This document shows positions 1 to 6,999 of a stretch of 28,069 bases of DNA, one piece after another. The notes beneath the pieces were generated by a model. It made no database searches. It was given only the letters and a program-made list of their open reading frames with translations, and was not told the DNA's origin. A program made the position numbers and the translations under genes. Each line of letters starts with the position of its first letter. Position 1 is the stretch's first letter. Source of the stretch: ZCTH02-B3 sp036563895. Its GTDB lineage: Bacteria > Bacillota > Bacilli > Paenibacillales > Paenibacillaceae. The stretch lies in assembly GCA_036563895.1 (NCBI GenBank), contig DATCLN010000148.1, positions 1 through 28,069 on the forward strand, given 5' to 3'.

Positions 1-1
1 C

Positions 2-517
2 TCCATCGGGCCCGTGTCCATCAACAACTGGCTGAAGGACAAAGGCATCAACTATGAAAGCATCCAATGGGTGCAAATGCCGTTCCAGGACATGGGCGCC
101 GCCCTCGAACGGAACCAGATCGACGCCGCGTGGGTGGTCGAGCCCTTCGTGACCATCTACACCAAGCAGGGCGGACACCGGGTCATCTTCGACCCCTTCA
201 CCGGCCCGAACGCGGGGATGCCGATTGCCGGCTACGTGTCATCCGAACAATTCGTCAAGGAAAATCCGGACGTCATCGAGGCCTTCCTGAAGGGCGTGCA
301 GGAGGCGGGTCAGCTGGCCAAGGAAAACCCGAACCTCATCCGGGAAGTGCTGCCGACCTACACGTCGCTGTCCAAGGAGTTGATCAACGAAATCTCGCTG
401 CAGGTCTATCCGACGGAGGTGGACGTGTCGCAGATCGAGCGCGTGGCCGAGGCGATGCGCAACACGGGAGCCCTGGGCGCGGACTTCGACATCAATTCCA
501 TCCTGTACAAGCCCTGA
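2..517 (+). CDS. ABC transporter substrate-binding protein, C-terminal part (partial at left edge)
   Basis: The reading frame is open from the first bases, so the start lies outside the window; the GTG at 14 is an internal valine. The visible 171 residues look like the second lobe of a periplasmic-type binding protein of the NitT/TauT (SsuA/NMT1-like) family. They include the segment around IDAAWVVEPFVT, where this family places a hinge and ligand contacts, followed by a run of helices ending in a C-terminal DINSILYKP. In a Gram-positive cell it would be a lipoprotein feeding an ABC importer for nitrate, sulfonate, taurine or a thiamine precursor; the ligand cannot be told from this part. A terminator follows at once, so it is the last gene of an operon arriving from the left. 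Confidence 0.85.
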   Translation, partial: SIGPVSINNWLKDKGINYESIQWVQMPFQDMGAALERNQIDAAWVVEPFVTIYTKQGGHRVIFDPFTGPNAGMPIAGYVSSEQFVKENPDVIEAFLKGVQEAGQLAKENPNLIREVLPTYTSLSKELINEISLQVYPTEVDVSQIERVAEAMRNTGALGADFDINSILYKP

Positions 518-531
518 GCTTCTTGCAACCA

Positions 532-595
532 GGGCGCGGAACATCCTCCGGAGACTCCGGCTGCCGCCGCTCCGGAGAACCGCGCCCGTTTTTTT
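532..595 (+). terminator. Rho-independent terminator after the substrate-binding protein gene
   Basis: GGGCGCGG (532-539) pairs with CCGCGCCC (580-587), and an inner CTCCGGA/TCCGGAG pairing extends the stem. A run of seven T follows at 589-595. It begins 14 bases after the stop codon. In the minus direction there is no T run, so it serves only the plus-strand gene. Confidence 0.85.
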
Positions 596-597
596 CT

Positions 598-1797
598 TCA
601 AACCGCTTCATTCCGCTTTCTCAGCCGCACAAGAAGGAGCAGGGAAAAGAAAGAGCAGACGACGGCCAGCAGCGCGATGACCGCGTATCCCGTCCGCAGG
701 CCGAACCTTTCCATGACGGAGCCGATGAGCACGTTGCCGGCCACGCTCCCGATTCCCAGCAGCGTCACGGCAAAGGTCAGGGCGGTGTCCAGCCCCCGCA
801 CGTACCGCTTGGCCAGGATGGCCATCACCGTCGGATAGATCGGCGCGATCCCCAGGCCGGCCAGGGCGAACAGGATTGCCGCCGGCTCCCCGAGGAAGAC
901 CGCCGCCAGGCCGCACGCTCCCGCAAAAGCGGACAGCAGCATGACGGACCGGATGTATCCGACGCGGTCGGTGACGGGTCCGAGCAGGAGGCGCGCCAGC
1001 ATGAAGAACAGGAAAAACAGCGAAAGCATGCCCGAAGCCTGTTCCGTGTCCCACCGGTACACGTTCTCCAGATAGTACACCAGCCAGCTGCCCACGGACA
1101 GCTCCGAAACGACGCCGAAGGTCAGCATGGCCACGATCAGCCAGGCGGCCGGATCGGCGGCGATCGCCTTGAGCGAAATGCGGTTGCCCGCGTCGGCCCC
1201 GTCGTCGGGAGATCTGCCCAGCAGCGCGGGCACGATCGGCAGCAAAGACAGCGAAAGCAAAAGCGGAAACATGCCGCGCCAGCCGAGTTCGCCGGCGTCC
1301 CCGATGTCCCAGGCCATCGCGCCGGCGGCGGCCACCGGCGCAACCGTGGAGCCGAGTCCGTAGAAAAAATGCGACAAATTCATCATGGCGCCGGTATGTT
1401 TCGTGAAAATTCGCGCCGCGATGATCCCCAGGCCGATCTCCAGCATGCCGTTTCCTATGTAAAGGAGAAAAAACGAAGCGGCCAAAAAGGCGAAGCTTGC
1501 GGAAAGGCCGATCAGCCATCCGGACAGGGCCATCGCCACAAACGCCGCGACGACCGCAGGCCGGATGCCGATGCGTCGGGCCAGTACGGCCGTAAACGAA
1601 CAGGCCAGCAGATATCCCAGGGAATTGACGGCCAGCAGGAGCCCGATCTGCGCTTCGCCCAGGCCGAACTCCGTCCGGATGGGGAGGACGGCGGGGCCTC
1701 TTATGTTCTCGGACAGCCCGAAGACGAAAAACCCGCCGAACACGACAAGCAGCAAATAAACAAATGTATTTTTTCGGATGGTTTGCGCAGTTTCCAA
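598..1797 (-). CDS. Major facilitator superfamily transporter
   Basis: This 399-residue protein has about twelve hydrophobic segments and the length of a typical 12-TM MFS carrier. The loop after TM2 (ARRIGIRP, near residues 73-80) resembles a degenerate MFS loop 2-3 motif, and charged residues cluster in the centre between the two six-helix halves. The start is TTG at 1797, chosen because GGAGG lies 10 bases upstream and no better start is in frame. It is convergent with the substrate-binding protein gene and divergent from the alcohol dehydrogenase gene at 2160. Substrate is unknown; the N-terminus (GLSENIRGPA) resembles putative sugar or drug permeases of Bacilli, but I would not assign one. 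Confidence 0.85.
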   Translation of the reverse strand: METAQTIRKNTFVYLLLVVFGGFFVFGLSENIRGPAVLPIRTEFGLGEAQIGLLLAVNSLGYLLACSFTAVLARRIGIRPAVVAAFVAMALSGWLIGLSASFAFLAASFFLLYIGNGMLEIGLGIIAARIFTKHTGAMMNLSHFFYGLGSTVAPVAAAGAMAWDIGDAGELGWRGMFPLLLSLSLLPIVPALLGRSPDDGADAGNRISLKAIAADPAAWLIVAMLTFGVVSELSVGSWLVYYLENVYRWDTEQASGMLSLFFLFFMLARLLLGPVTDRVGYIRSVMLLSAFAGACGLAAVFLGEPAAILFALAGLGIAPIYPTVMAILAKRYVRGLDTALTFAVTLLGIGSVAGNVLIGSVMERFGLRTGYAVIALLAVVCSFFSLLLLVRLRKRNEAV

Positions 1798-1941
1798 ATC
1801 CGTTGCGCCTCCGCGGTATCATCACGGTATAAAGAAAGAATGTTCCTTTTATTTTAACGCACGGTTCAATTCCAAAGAATACGTGATTTTATGGGTGCCG
1901 TAGATTTTTTTTGATGCCGTTGTTCACCCTATATCTTTTTC

Positions 1942-1959
1942 ACAAAATCCGTATTTTGT
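1942..1959. promoter_or_regulatory. Inverted repeat ACAAAAT-N4-ATTTTGT, possible operator
   Basis: ACAAAAT (1942-1948) and ATTTTGT (1953-1959) are perfect reverse complements separated by CCGT. The site lies between the two divergent genes, about 145 bases from the MFS start codon and 200 from the alcohol dehydrogenase start. No regulator gene is adjacent, so the binding factor is unknown. Confidence 0.4.
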
Positions 1960-2084
1960 ACATATGTCTGTGGCGGCTTCGGAAGATATCCGACCCCGGT
2001 CTTATGGATCAAATCGTGAACGTCATGATTTCGGACGAGTTGTTTCTCCTTCCTCCCGTTTGATTTCCCGAATGTACGTGCATC

Positions 2085-2133
2085 TTTTCGATCCATTCCC
2101 GATGGAATACAATGGAATAGGCGTTATTCCATC
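2085..2133 (+). promoter_or_regulatory. Likely promoter of the first alcohol dehydrogenase with overlapping operator-like repeats
   Basis: A -10 hexamer TACAAT (2108-2113) has a weak TTTTCG at the -35 position (2085-2090) with a 17-base spacer. The -10 is embedded in repeats: GATGGAATA (2101-2109), ATGGAATA again (2112-2119), and the reverse complement TATTCCATC (2125-2133). The pair 2112-2119/2125-2132 is an 8-base perfect inverted repeat with a 5-base spacer. A repressor bound here would block initiation. The paralogue at 7000 has a similar TTTTCT-17-TACAAT but lacks the repeats. Confidence 0.45.
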
Positions 2134-2159
2134 CAACTTAAGGCAAAGGAGTGCGGCAT

Positions 2160-3329
2160 ATGAATCCGTTCCGCTTTGAGAATCCCACGGTGCTCTATTA
2201 CGGTTCCGGTCAGATTGAAGCCCACCTGGCGAGCGAAGTGAAAAAATACGGCAGAAACGTCCTGCTCGTTTACGGCGGGGGCAGCATCAAGCGGTTCGGT
2301 CTGTACGACAAGGTAATCGGCATTCTCCGCGGCGCCGGATGCAACGTTTTCGAGCTGTCCGGGATTGAACCCAACCCGCGTTTGTCCTCCGTTTACAAAG
2401 GAATCGAAATCTGCAAAACGCAAGGCATCGATCTTGTGCTGGCCGTCGGCGGCGGCTCCGTGCTGGACGCCGCCAAGGCGATCGCGGCCGGTGCGAAATA
2501 CGACGGAGATGTCTGGAACTTCTACACCCAAAAAGACGAGCCCCGAGACGCGCTGCCGCTGGGCACCATCCTGACGCTGGCCGCAACCGGATCGGAAATG
2601 AACGGCAACAGCGTCATCACCAACTGGGAGACCAAAGACAAACTTTCCATGGGTTCCATCCATTGTTACCCGCGGTTTTCGTTCTGCGATCCCGCGAATA
2701 CGTTCACCGTCCCCCGCGATCAGACGGTTTACGGGATCGTCGACATGATCAGCCATGTCTTCGAGCAGTACTTCTCCCCTGCGTCCAACACGCCGTTGCA
2801 GGAACGTCTCTGCGAGGCGGTGATGCGGACCATTATCGAAACTGCGCCGCGGGTGCTCGAACAGCCGGAAAACTACGAAGCGCGGGAAACCATCATGTAC
2901 TGCGGGACGATGGCGCTCAACTACATGATCAGCATGGGGATGCCCGGCGACTGGGCGACCCACGTCATCGAGCACGAAATCAGCGCGATCTACGACATCC
3001 CGCACGGCGGCGGTCTGGCGATCGTGTTCCCGCGGTGGATGGAATACGTCGTCGACGCAGGCCCCGAACGGTTCGCCCAGATGGCGGTCCGCGTGTTCGA
3101 CGTGGACCCCTCCGGCAAGACGCAGCGGGAAGTCGCCCTGGAAGGCATCGAACGGGTCAAGGCATTCTTCCGGTCGATCGGCGCCCCCGCGTCGCTGGCC
3201 GACTACAACATCGGCGATGAACACATTCCGCTGATGGCCGAAAAAGCGGTTCGTTTCGGGCCGATCGGGGAATTCAGACGTCTGGAGAAAGAAGACGTGG
3301 AAAACATTCTGCGGGCCTGTCTGGGATGA
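2160..3329 (+). CDS. Iron-dependent alcohol dehydrogenase (butanol dehydrogenase type), copy 1
   Basis: This 389-residue group III (Fe-ADH) enzyme interconverts aldehydes and alcohols with NAD(P)H in the cytoplasm. The N-terminal nucleotide-binding half contains VYGGGSIKR and the signature GGGSVLDAAKA. The C-terminal helical half holds the metal ligands expected of the family: Asp195 and His199 (in VDMISHVFE), His268 and His282 (in HVIEH..IPHGGG). It most resembles the YugJ/YugK/BdhA butanol dehydrogenases. I chose ATG 2160 over the in-frame GTG 2151 because AAGGAG sits 8 bases before it and the paralogue at 7000 begins with the same MNPFRF. The next gene starts 7 bases after the stop, so the two are probably cotranscribed. 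Physiological substrate is unknown. Confidence 0.93.
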   Translation: MNPFRFENPTVLYYGSGQIEAHLASEVKKYGRNVLLVYGGGSIKRFGLYDKVIGILRGAGCNVFELSGIEPNPRLSSVYKGIEICKTQGIDLVLAVGGGSVLDAAKAIAAGAKYDGDVWNFYTQKDEPRDALPLGTILTLAATGSEMNGNSVITNWETKDKLSMGSIHCYPRFSFCDPANTFTVPRDQTVYGIVDMISHVFEQYFSPASNTPLQERLCEAVMRTIIETAPRVLEQPENYEARETIMYCGTMALNYMISMGMPGDWATHVIEHEISAIYDIPHGGGLAIVFPRWMEYVVDAGPERFAQMAVRVFDVDPSGKTQREVALEGIERVKAFFRSIGAPASLADYNIGDEHIPLMAEKAVRFGPIGEFRRLEKEDVENILRACLG

Positions 3330-3336
3330 AATCGGC

Positions 3337-4290
3337 ATGCGCGTCGTCGTCATCGGCGGAACGGGACATATCGGAACGCATCTCATTCCCCGCCTGGTCC
3401 GGTTGGGCCATACCGTCATAAACGTCAGCCGCGGGAACCGCGCCCCCTATCACCCGCATTCCGCCTGGAACCAGGTGCAACAAGTCGCCCTGGACCGGGA
3501 ACAGGAAGAAGCGGCCGGCCGCTTTGGCGAGTGGATCCGGGAACTTGGGCCGGATATCGTCATCGACCTCATCTGTTTCACCGAAAACAGCGCCAGGCAA
3601 CTGGTTGAAGCGTTGCGGGGCTCTGTGCGGCATTACCTGTTTTGCGGAACGATCTGGGTGCACGGCCCGGGCGTCGAAGTGCCGACGAGCGAAGAGGAAC
3701 CCCGCAGGCCCTTCGGGGACTACGGCATCCAGAAAGCGGCCATTGAAGCCTATTTGCTGGACATGGCCCGTCGCCACGGGTTTCCGGCCACCGTCCTGCA
3801 TCCGGGACATATCGTCGGGCCGGGCTGGGTGCCGCTCAATCCCCAGGGAAACTTTAACCCGGACGTGTTCGCCCGTCTCGCCCGCGGAGAAGTCGTCCTT
3901 CTGCCGAACTTCGGCTTGGAGACGGTGCATCACGTGCACGCCGACGACGTCGCCCAGGCGTTCGTCCAGGCCATGGCGAACCGGAGCGCGTCGGTCGGCG
4001 AAAGCTTCCACGTCGTATCGCCGGCGGCGGTCACCCTGCGCGGGTACGCGGAACAGGTGGCCGCCTGGTTCGGCCGGGAAGCGCGCCTCGAATTCGTTCC
4101 CTGGGAAACGTTCAAATCCGCCGTTTCTCCCCGGGACGCCGAAGCCACGTGGGAGCACATCGCCCGCAGTCCCAACTGCAGCATTGCCAAAGCCGAACGG
4201 CTGCTCGGTTACCGGCCCCGCTACCGTTCGCTGGAAGCCGTGCGCGAATCGGTCCAGTGGCTGCTGGACCACGGAGTGATCAAAATCTGA
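3337..4290 (+). CDS. NAD-dependent epimerase/dehydratase family protein (extended/atypical SDR)
   Basis: This 317-residue protein opens with a Rossmann dinucleotide motif, VVVIGGTGHIGTHLI. It carries the SDR pair Tyr-x3-Lys in YGIQKAAIE near residue 131, after CGTIWVHG where the catalytic Ser/Thr would lie. The rest, with PGHIVGPGW and VHHVHADDVAQAF, is typical of sugar-nucleotide or isoflavone-reductase-like members. It starts 7 bases after the alcohol dehydrogenase stop with only a weak GGGATGA ribosome site, which points to translational coupling. The pairing suggests both act on one carbonyl/alcohol substrate series, but that is inference. It is the last gene of this two-gene unit. Confidence 0.85.
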   Translation: MRVVVIGGTGHIGTHLIPRLVRLGHTVINVSRGNRAPYHPHSAWNQVQQVALDREQEEAAGRFGEWIRELGPDIVIDLICFTENSARQLVEALRGSVRHYLFCGTIWVHGPGVEVPTSEEEPRRPFGDYGIQKAAIEAYLLDMARRHGFPATVLHPGHIVGPGWVPLNPQGNFNPDVFARLARGEVVLLPNFGLETVHHVHADDVAQAFVQAMANRSASVGESFHVVSPAAVTLRGYAEQVAAWFGREARLEFVPWETFKSAVSPRDAEATWEHIARSPNCSIAKAERLLGYRPRYRSLEAVRESVQWLLDHGVIKI

Positions 4291-4299
4291 AGTCCTCCG

Positions 4300-4331
4300 G
4301 CCGCCGTATGAACGCTCCCCCATACGGCGGC
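4300..4331. terminator. Hairpin between convergent units, weak terminator
   Basis: GCCGCCGTATG (4300-4310) is the perfect reverse complement of CATACGGCGGC (4321-4331). The stem is 11 bases with a 10-base loop. Neither side has a proper T run, so it may stop transcription weakly or only stabilise the mRNA end of the upstream SDR gene. Confidence 0.5.
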
Positions 4332-4472
4332 TTACCAATACAATTTCCAGTCACGCAGCATCCGGACCAACGCTTCAAGGTAAAAATAATCCCCGAACAG
4401 GCAGCCTTCGTCCACTCCCCAATTGCGCTTCTTGAAATAGGTGGCATGCAGAAGCAGCGCGTTGGACCGGTC
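4332..4472 (-). pseudogene. Remnant of a GH88/GH105-like glycoside hydrolase (C-terminal end only)
   Basis: The minus strand encodes about 46 residues ending at a stop at 4332. They include LLLHATYFKKRNWGVDEG and FGDYFYLEALVRML, then DWKLYW. This pattern, a Gly-Asp-Tyr with a following EAL helix and a terminal W-Y-W, is what I recall at the C-terminus of unsaturated uronyl hydrolases (GH88/GH105). A whole enzyme would need about 350 residues. Upstream the frame runs into unrelated residues and then into the terminator of the LysM gene at 4586-4612, with no start or ribosome site. I read it as the tail of a gene whose rest has been deleted. An unrelated small ORF remains possible. Confidence 0.45.
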
Positions 4473-4585
4473 GTCCGAAAATGGTGGAATATCGCAAGAA
4501 AAATTGCCCAACTTTTTTATGGCAGGATTTGGACAGATGACCATCCGGACAGCGGACGCCGGGATCATGATATGAAATGCCATGC

Positions 4586-4612
4586 AAAAAAAACACCGCC
4601 CGCGCGGGCGGT
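4586..4612 (-). terminator. Rho-independent terminator of the LysM gene
   Basis: An 18-base perfect palindrome, ACCGCCCGC/GCGGGCGGT (4595-4612), is followed on the minus strand by one base and eight T (4593-4586). It lies 13 bases beyond the LysM stop codon. Confidence 0.85.
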
Positions 4613-4625
4613 CCATTCCATCGCC

Positions 4626-5072
4626 TCAAAGTCCCGGATACACGGTGGCTCCTCCGGCGAACGGCCATGCCATGGGCGCGGCATATCCGGGCTGCATGGC
4701 GGCTCCCTCGTGTTCCTCCTGTTCCATGTACATCCGGTGACAAACCATTTTGTCCAGCCGCGGAACGTATACGACCGTGCCTGGCGACAACGCGTACGGA
4801 TGCGGAATGTGCGAATTCATGGCCTCGAGGATGGCCCTGGGACAATTATAGGTTTGCGCAAGGCGGTCCAGCGTCTCCCCTTCCCTGGCATGGTGATGGA
4901 TGAAGTATGAACCGTTTCGCTCGTCGTCATCCCTGAAGGGGAAGCCCGGGAAAAAGAACGGGAAGAGAAAGAAAAACGGAATGAACCGCCGCCGCGGAAA
5001 ATGCGGCGGAAATGGAGGATGGTAGGGTCCGTATCCGTAGCCGCCCCCCGGCAAAAATTGTCGTTCCAACAA
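4626..5072 (-). CDS. LysM-domain protein with an aromatic/proline-rich N-terminus
   Basis: This 148-residue protein has a Gly/Tyr/Pro-rich start, then a strikingly Phe-rich stretch (IPFFFLFPFFFPGFPF, about 31-46). A single LysM domain spans about 57-105 (HAREGETLDRLAQTYNC to PGTVVYVPRL), and the short tail is Met/Gln/Pro-rich. LysM binds N-acetylglucosamine polymers such as peptidoglycan or spore cortex. There is no classical signal peptide, which is common for spore coat or cortex LysM proteins of Bacilli; a spore-surface role is inference. The start is TTG 5072, or TTG 5069, because AAAGGAGG lies 6 or 9 bases upstream. The longer frame to the ATG at 5126 has no ribosome site. It is transcribed alone. 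Confidence 0.75.
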   Translation of the reverse strand: MLERQFLPGGGYGYGPYHPPFPPHFPRRRFIPFFFLFPFFFPGFPFRDDDERNGSYFIHHHAREGETLDRLAQTYNCPRAILEAMNSHIPHPYALSPGTVVYVPRLDKMVCHRMYMEQEEHEGAAMQPGYAAPMAWPFAGGATVYPGL

Positions 5073-5274
5073 GATCGGCCTCCTTTGTTCCCGACTTGGG
5101 CATAGGTTGATGTTCAATCCAATCATATGCGCGAGTGTCCCGAATGGTTAAACATCCAAACGGGCGGAAGAAGGGCGTGCAAATCCGCTTCCGCCGGATC
5201 GCCGCCGGTCAAGAAGCGGGTCACTGCGAAGGGATATGTTTACATAATAATTTTTATTTAAACTTATTTTCCGC

Positions 5275-5302
5275 TTGTAAAATTAATCCGAAATCTTATA
5301 AT
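5275..5302 (+). promoter_or_regulatory. Sigma-A promoter of arsB
   Basis: TTGTAA (5275-5280) and a perfect TATAAT (5297-5302) are separated by 16 bases inside the most AT-rich part of the gap. Transcription would start near 5309 and give a leader of about 65 bases. Confidence 0.65.
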
Positions 5303-5317
5303 GGATTTCGTGATTCC

Positions 5318-5350
5318 AGCCGCAATGGGCATATCGGATATGCGGCTTTT
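5318..5350 (+). promoter_or_regulatory. Leader hairpin before arsB
   Basis: AGCCGCA (5318-5324) can pair with TGCGGCT (5341-5347) and is followed by TTT, a small terminator-like shape. An overlapping alternative pairs GCATAT (5329-5334) with ATATGC (5338-5343). The two stems exclude each other, which is the arrangement of an attenuator, but the T run is short and the evidence is only structural. Confidence 0.3.
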
Positions 5351-5373
5351 GCTTCACGGGAGGACATTCTGGC

Positions 5374-6786
5374 TTGGCGGTCATTGCGGCGCTGATCTTT
5401 TTGGTCACCCTTGTTCTGGTGATCTGGCGCCCGGGGAAACTCGGCATCGGCTGGGCCGCTTCCCTGGGCGCCTTGCTTGCGCTTCTTGCGGGGGTCGTCA
5501 CCTTTTCGGATGTCGCGGAAGTGGCCGGGATCGTCTGGAACGCCACCCTGGCGTTCATCGTCATGGTGCTCGTTTCCCTGGCGCTGGAGGAAATCGGCTT
5601 TTTCGACTGGGCTTCGCTGCACGTGATCCGGAAGGCACGCGGAAACGGCACGCTGACGTTTATATTCGTGATTCTGCTGGGCGCGGCGATTTCCGCGTTT
5701 TTCAACAACGACGGGGCGATTCTGATCATCACCCCCATCGTGCTGGCGATGGTGCCGGCCCTGCGTCTGCCGAAAACCGCGGCCATTCCCTTCGTCATCG
5801 CCTGCGGGTTCATTGCGGACGCCGCTTCCCTGCCGCTCGCGATCAGCAACCTGACGAACATCATGACGGCGGACCTGTTCGGCATCGGATTCGCCGAGTA
5901 CGCCAGCCGCATGGCGGTGCCCAATCTGTTCTCCATCGCGGCGAGTGTCGCGATGCTGTATCTTTTGTTCCGCAAAAGGATCCCCCGCCGCCTCGACCTT
6001 TCGCAACTGAGGACGCCCGGTGAGGCCATCCGCGACAGAAGGCTTTTCCGCCTGTCCTGGGTGATTCTGGCCGTTCTCGCGGCGGCATGCTTCGCCAGCG
6101 AATGGCTGGCCGTGCCGGTGTCCCTCGTGGCGATGGCTGCCGCCGGCGTGCTGCTGACGGCCGTTTCCCGCCATCCGGAAATTTCCGCTCTCAGGCTGAT
6201 CCGAAGCGCGCCCTGGGGCGTCCTTTTCTTCTCCTTCGGAATGTATCTGGTGGTATACGGTCTGCGCAACGCGGGCCTTACGGATACCCTGACCGGCGCG
6301 ATCCGCAGTCTTGCGGACCACGGCCTGTCCGCCGCGGCTGCGGGAATGGGATTCCTCGCCGCTTTTCTCTCGGCGGTCATGAACAATCTGCCCGCCATGA
6401 TGACGGACGCCCTTGCCATAAGGGAATCCGGCGTGCAGGGCGCCATCCTGGAAGCGCTGGTGTACGCCAACGTGATCGGCACCAATCTGGGTCCCAAGAT
6501 GACGCCCATCGGTTCCCTGGCCACCCTGCTCTGGCTGCACATGCTTTCCCGGAGGGGCATCGGCATCTCCTGGGGCTATTACTGCAAAGTCGGCGTGATC
6601 CTTACCATCCCGACATTGGTTGCCACCCTGGCGGGGCTGATCCTGTGGCTGCAGCTGCTCCGTGTGCCGGAAGCCTTCGGCTGGCTTACGGCTATTGCCG
6701 CCGTGTGTCTGGCCGCACTTGCCCTCGCCATCGCGGCCGGTGTGGCCAAAAACAAAAAGCACAGGAAACTTCCTCTCAGCCGATGA
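5374..6786 (+). CDS. arsB: Arsenite/antimonite efflux permease ArsB
   Basis: This 470-residue, highly hydrophobic protein is collinear with ArsB of the ion transporter superfamily, which extrudes As(III) and Sb(III) across the membrane. Family landmarks are GIVWNATLAFI, the segment FFNNDGAILIITPIV, GFIADAASLPLAISN and, in the second half, NNLPAMMTDALAI and the conserved IGTNLGPKMTPIGS. It is about 40 residues longer than usual ArsB, with an additional hydrophobic helix near 435-460 before a basic tail. Start is TTG 5374 with GGGAGG 10 bases before it. It stands alone with its own promoter and terminator; no arsR, arsC or arsA is nearby, which is unusual. A broader role as a related anion transporter cannot be excluded. 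Confidence 0.88.
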   Translation: MAVIAALIFLVTLVLVIWRPGKLGIGWAASLGALLALLAGVVTFSDVAEVAGIVWNATLAFIVMVLVSLALEEIGFFDWASLHVIRKARGNGTLTFIFVILLGAAISAFFNNDGAILIITPIVLAMVPALRLPKTAAIPFVIACGFIADAASLPLAISNLTNIMTADLFGIGFAEYASRMAVPNLFSIAASVAMLYLLFRKRIPRRLDLSQLRTPGEAIRDRRLFRLSWVILAVLAAACFASEWLAVPVSLVAMAAAGVLLTAVSRHPEISALRLIRSAPWGVLFFSFGMYLVVYGLRNAGLTDTLTGAIRSLADHGLSAAAAGMGFLAAFLSAVMNNLPAMMTDALAIRESGVQGAILEALVYANVIGTNLGPKMTPIGSLATLLWLHMLSRRGIGISWGYYCKVGVILTIPTLVATLAGLILWLQLLRVPEAFGWLTAIAAVCLAALALAIAAGVAKNKKHRKLPLSR

Positions 6787-6793
6787 CAAAAAA

Positions 6794-6847
6794 AGAAGCA
6801 GGCCGAATCCCTTCCCGGGAGCCTGCTTCTTCTTTTCTTCTTTCTTA
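6794..6847 (+). terminator. Rho-independent terminator of arsB
   Basis: AGAAGCAGGC (6794-6803) pairs perfectly with GCCTGCTTCT (6821-6830), followed by a T-rich tail broken by C residues up to 6847. It starts 8 bases after the arsB stop. Confidence 0.8.
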
Positions 6848-6927
6848 AGGTCCGCCCATGGGTTTGGCCTTCATTTTTTTTAAGAACGCCCGTACCCCCG
6901 GCACCATGCAGCCATTCCGTCTTCCGC

Positions 6928-6956
6928 TTTTCTTTCATCCTGCCTTGGACTACAAT
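6928..6956 (+). promoter_or_regulatory. Possible promoter of the second alcohol dehydrogenase
   Basis: TACAAT (6951-6956) has TTTTCT 17 bases upstream (6928-6933). The -35 is poor, but the same layout occurs before the first copy (TTTTCG-17-TACAAT) at nearly the same distance from the start codon, which supports it. Confidence 0.4.
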
Positions 6957-6999
6957 AGACTCAGCGCTTTTTTCAAAAAATTGGCTGGGAGGCTGACGC

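Larger units (their letters stand above)
1798..2159. other. Divergent intergenic region between MFS gene and first alcohol dehydrogenase
   Basis: This stretch of 362 bases is more AT-rich than its flanks and holds no convincing gene. It carries two perfect inverted repeats (entries below) and the likely promoter of the alcohol dehydrogenase gene. A promoter for the minus-strand MFS gene must also lie here but I do not see a clear pair of hexamers. Confidence 0.6.
5073..5373. other. Divergent intergenic region between LysM gene and arsB
   Basis: It holds the ribosome binding site of the LysM gene, an AT-rich block at about 5236-5305 with the arsB promoter, and a leader hairpin. No gene is supported; the open frame from 5135 has no ribosome site and no recognisable content. 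I see no ArsR-type operator with confidence. Confidence 0.5.

Noticed and set aside
67..1857. 596-codon plus-strand open frame
   Set aside because: It runs across the substrate-binding gene in another frame and antisense to the MFS gene; composition is Arg/Gly/Gln-rich as in GC-rich shadow frames and there are no domains.
2151..2159. GTG 2151 as start of the first alcohol dehydrogenase
   Set aside because: The GTG directly abuts the AAGGAG ribosome site; ATG 2160 has proper spacing and matches the paralogue N-terminus.
2124..3419. 431-codon minus-strand open frame antisense to the first alcohol dehydrogenase
   Set aside because: A mirror of a clearly coding gene; a similar long antisense frame occurs over the second copy, as expected from codon use.
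5135..5395. 86-codon plus-strand open frame before arsB
   Set aside because: No ribosome site, no recognisable content, and it contains the arsB promoter and leader hairpin.
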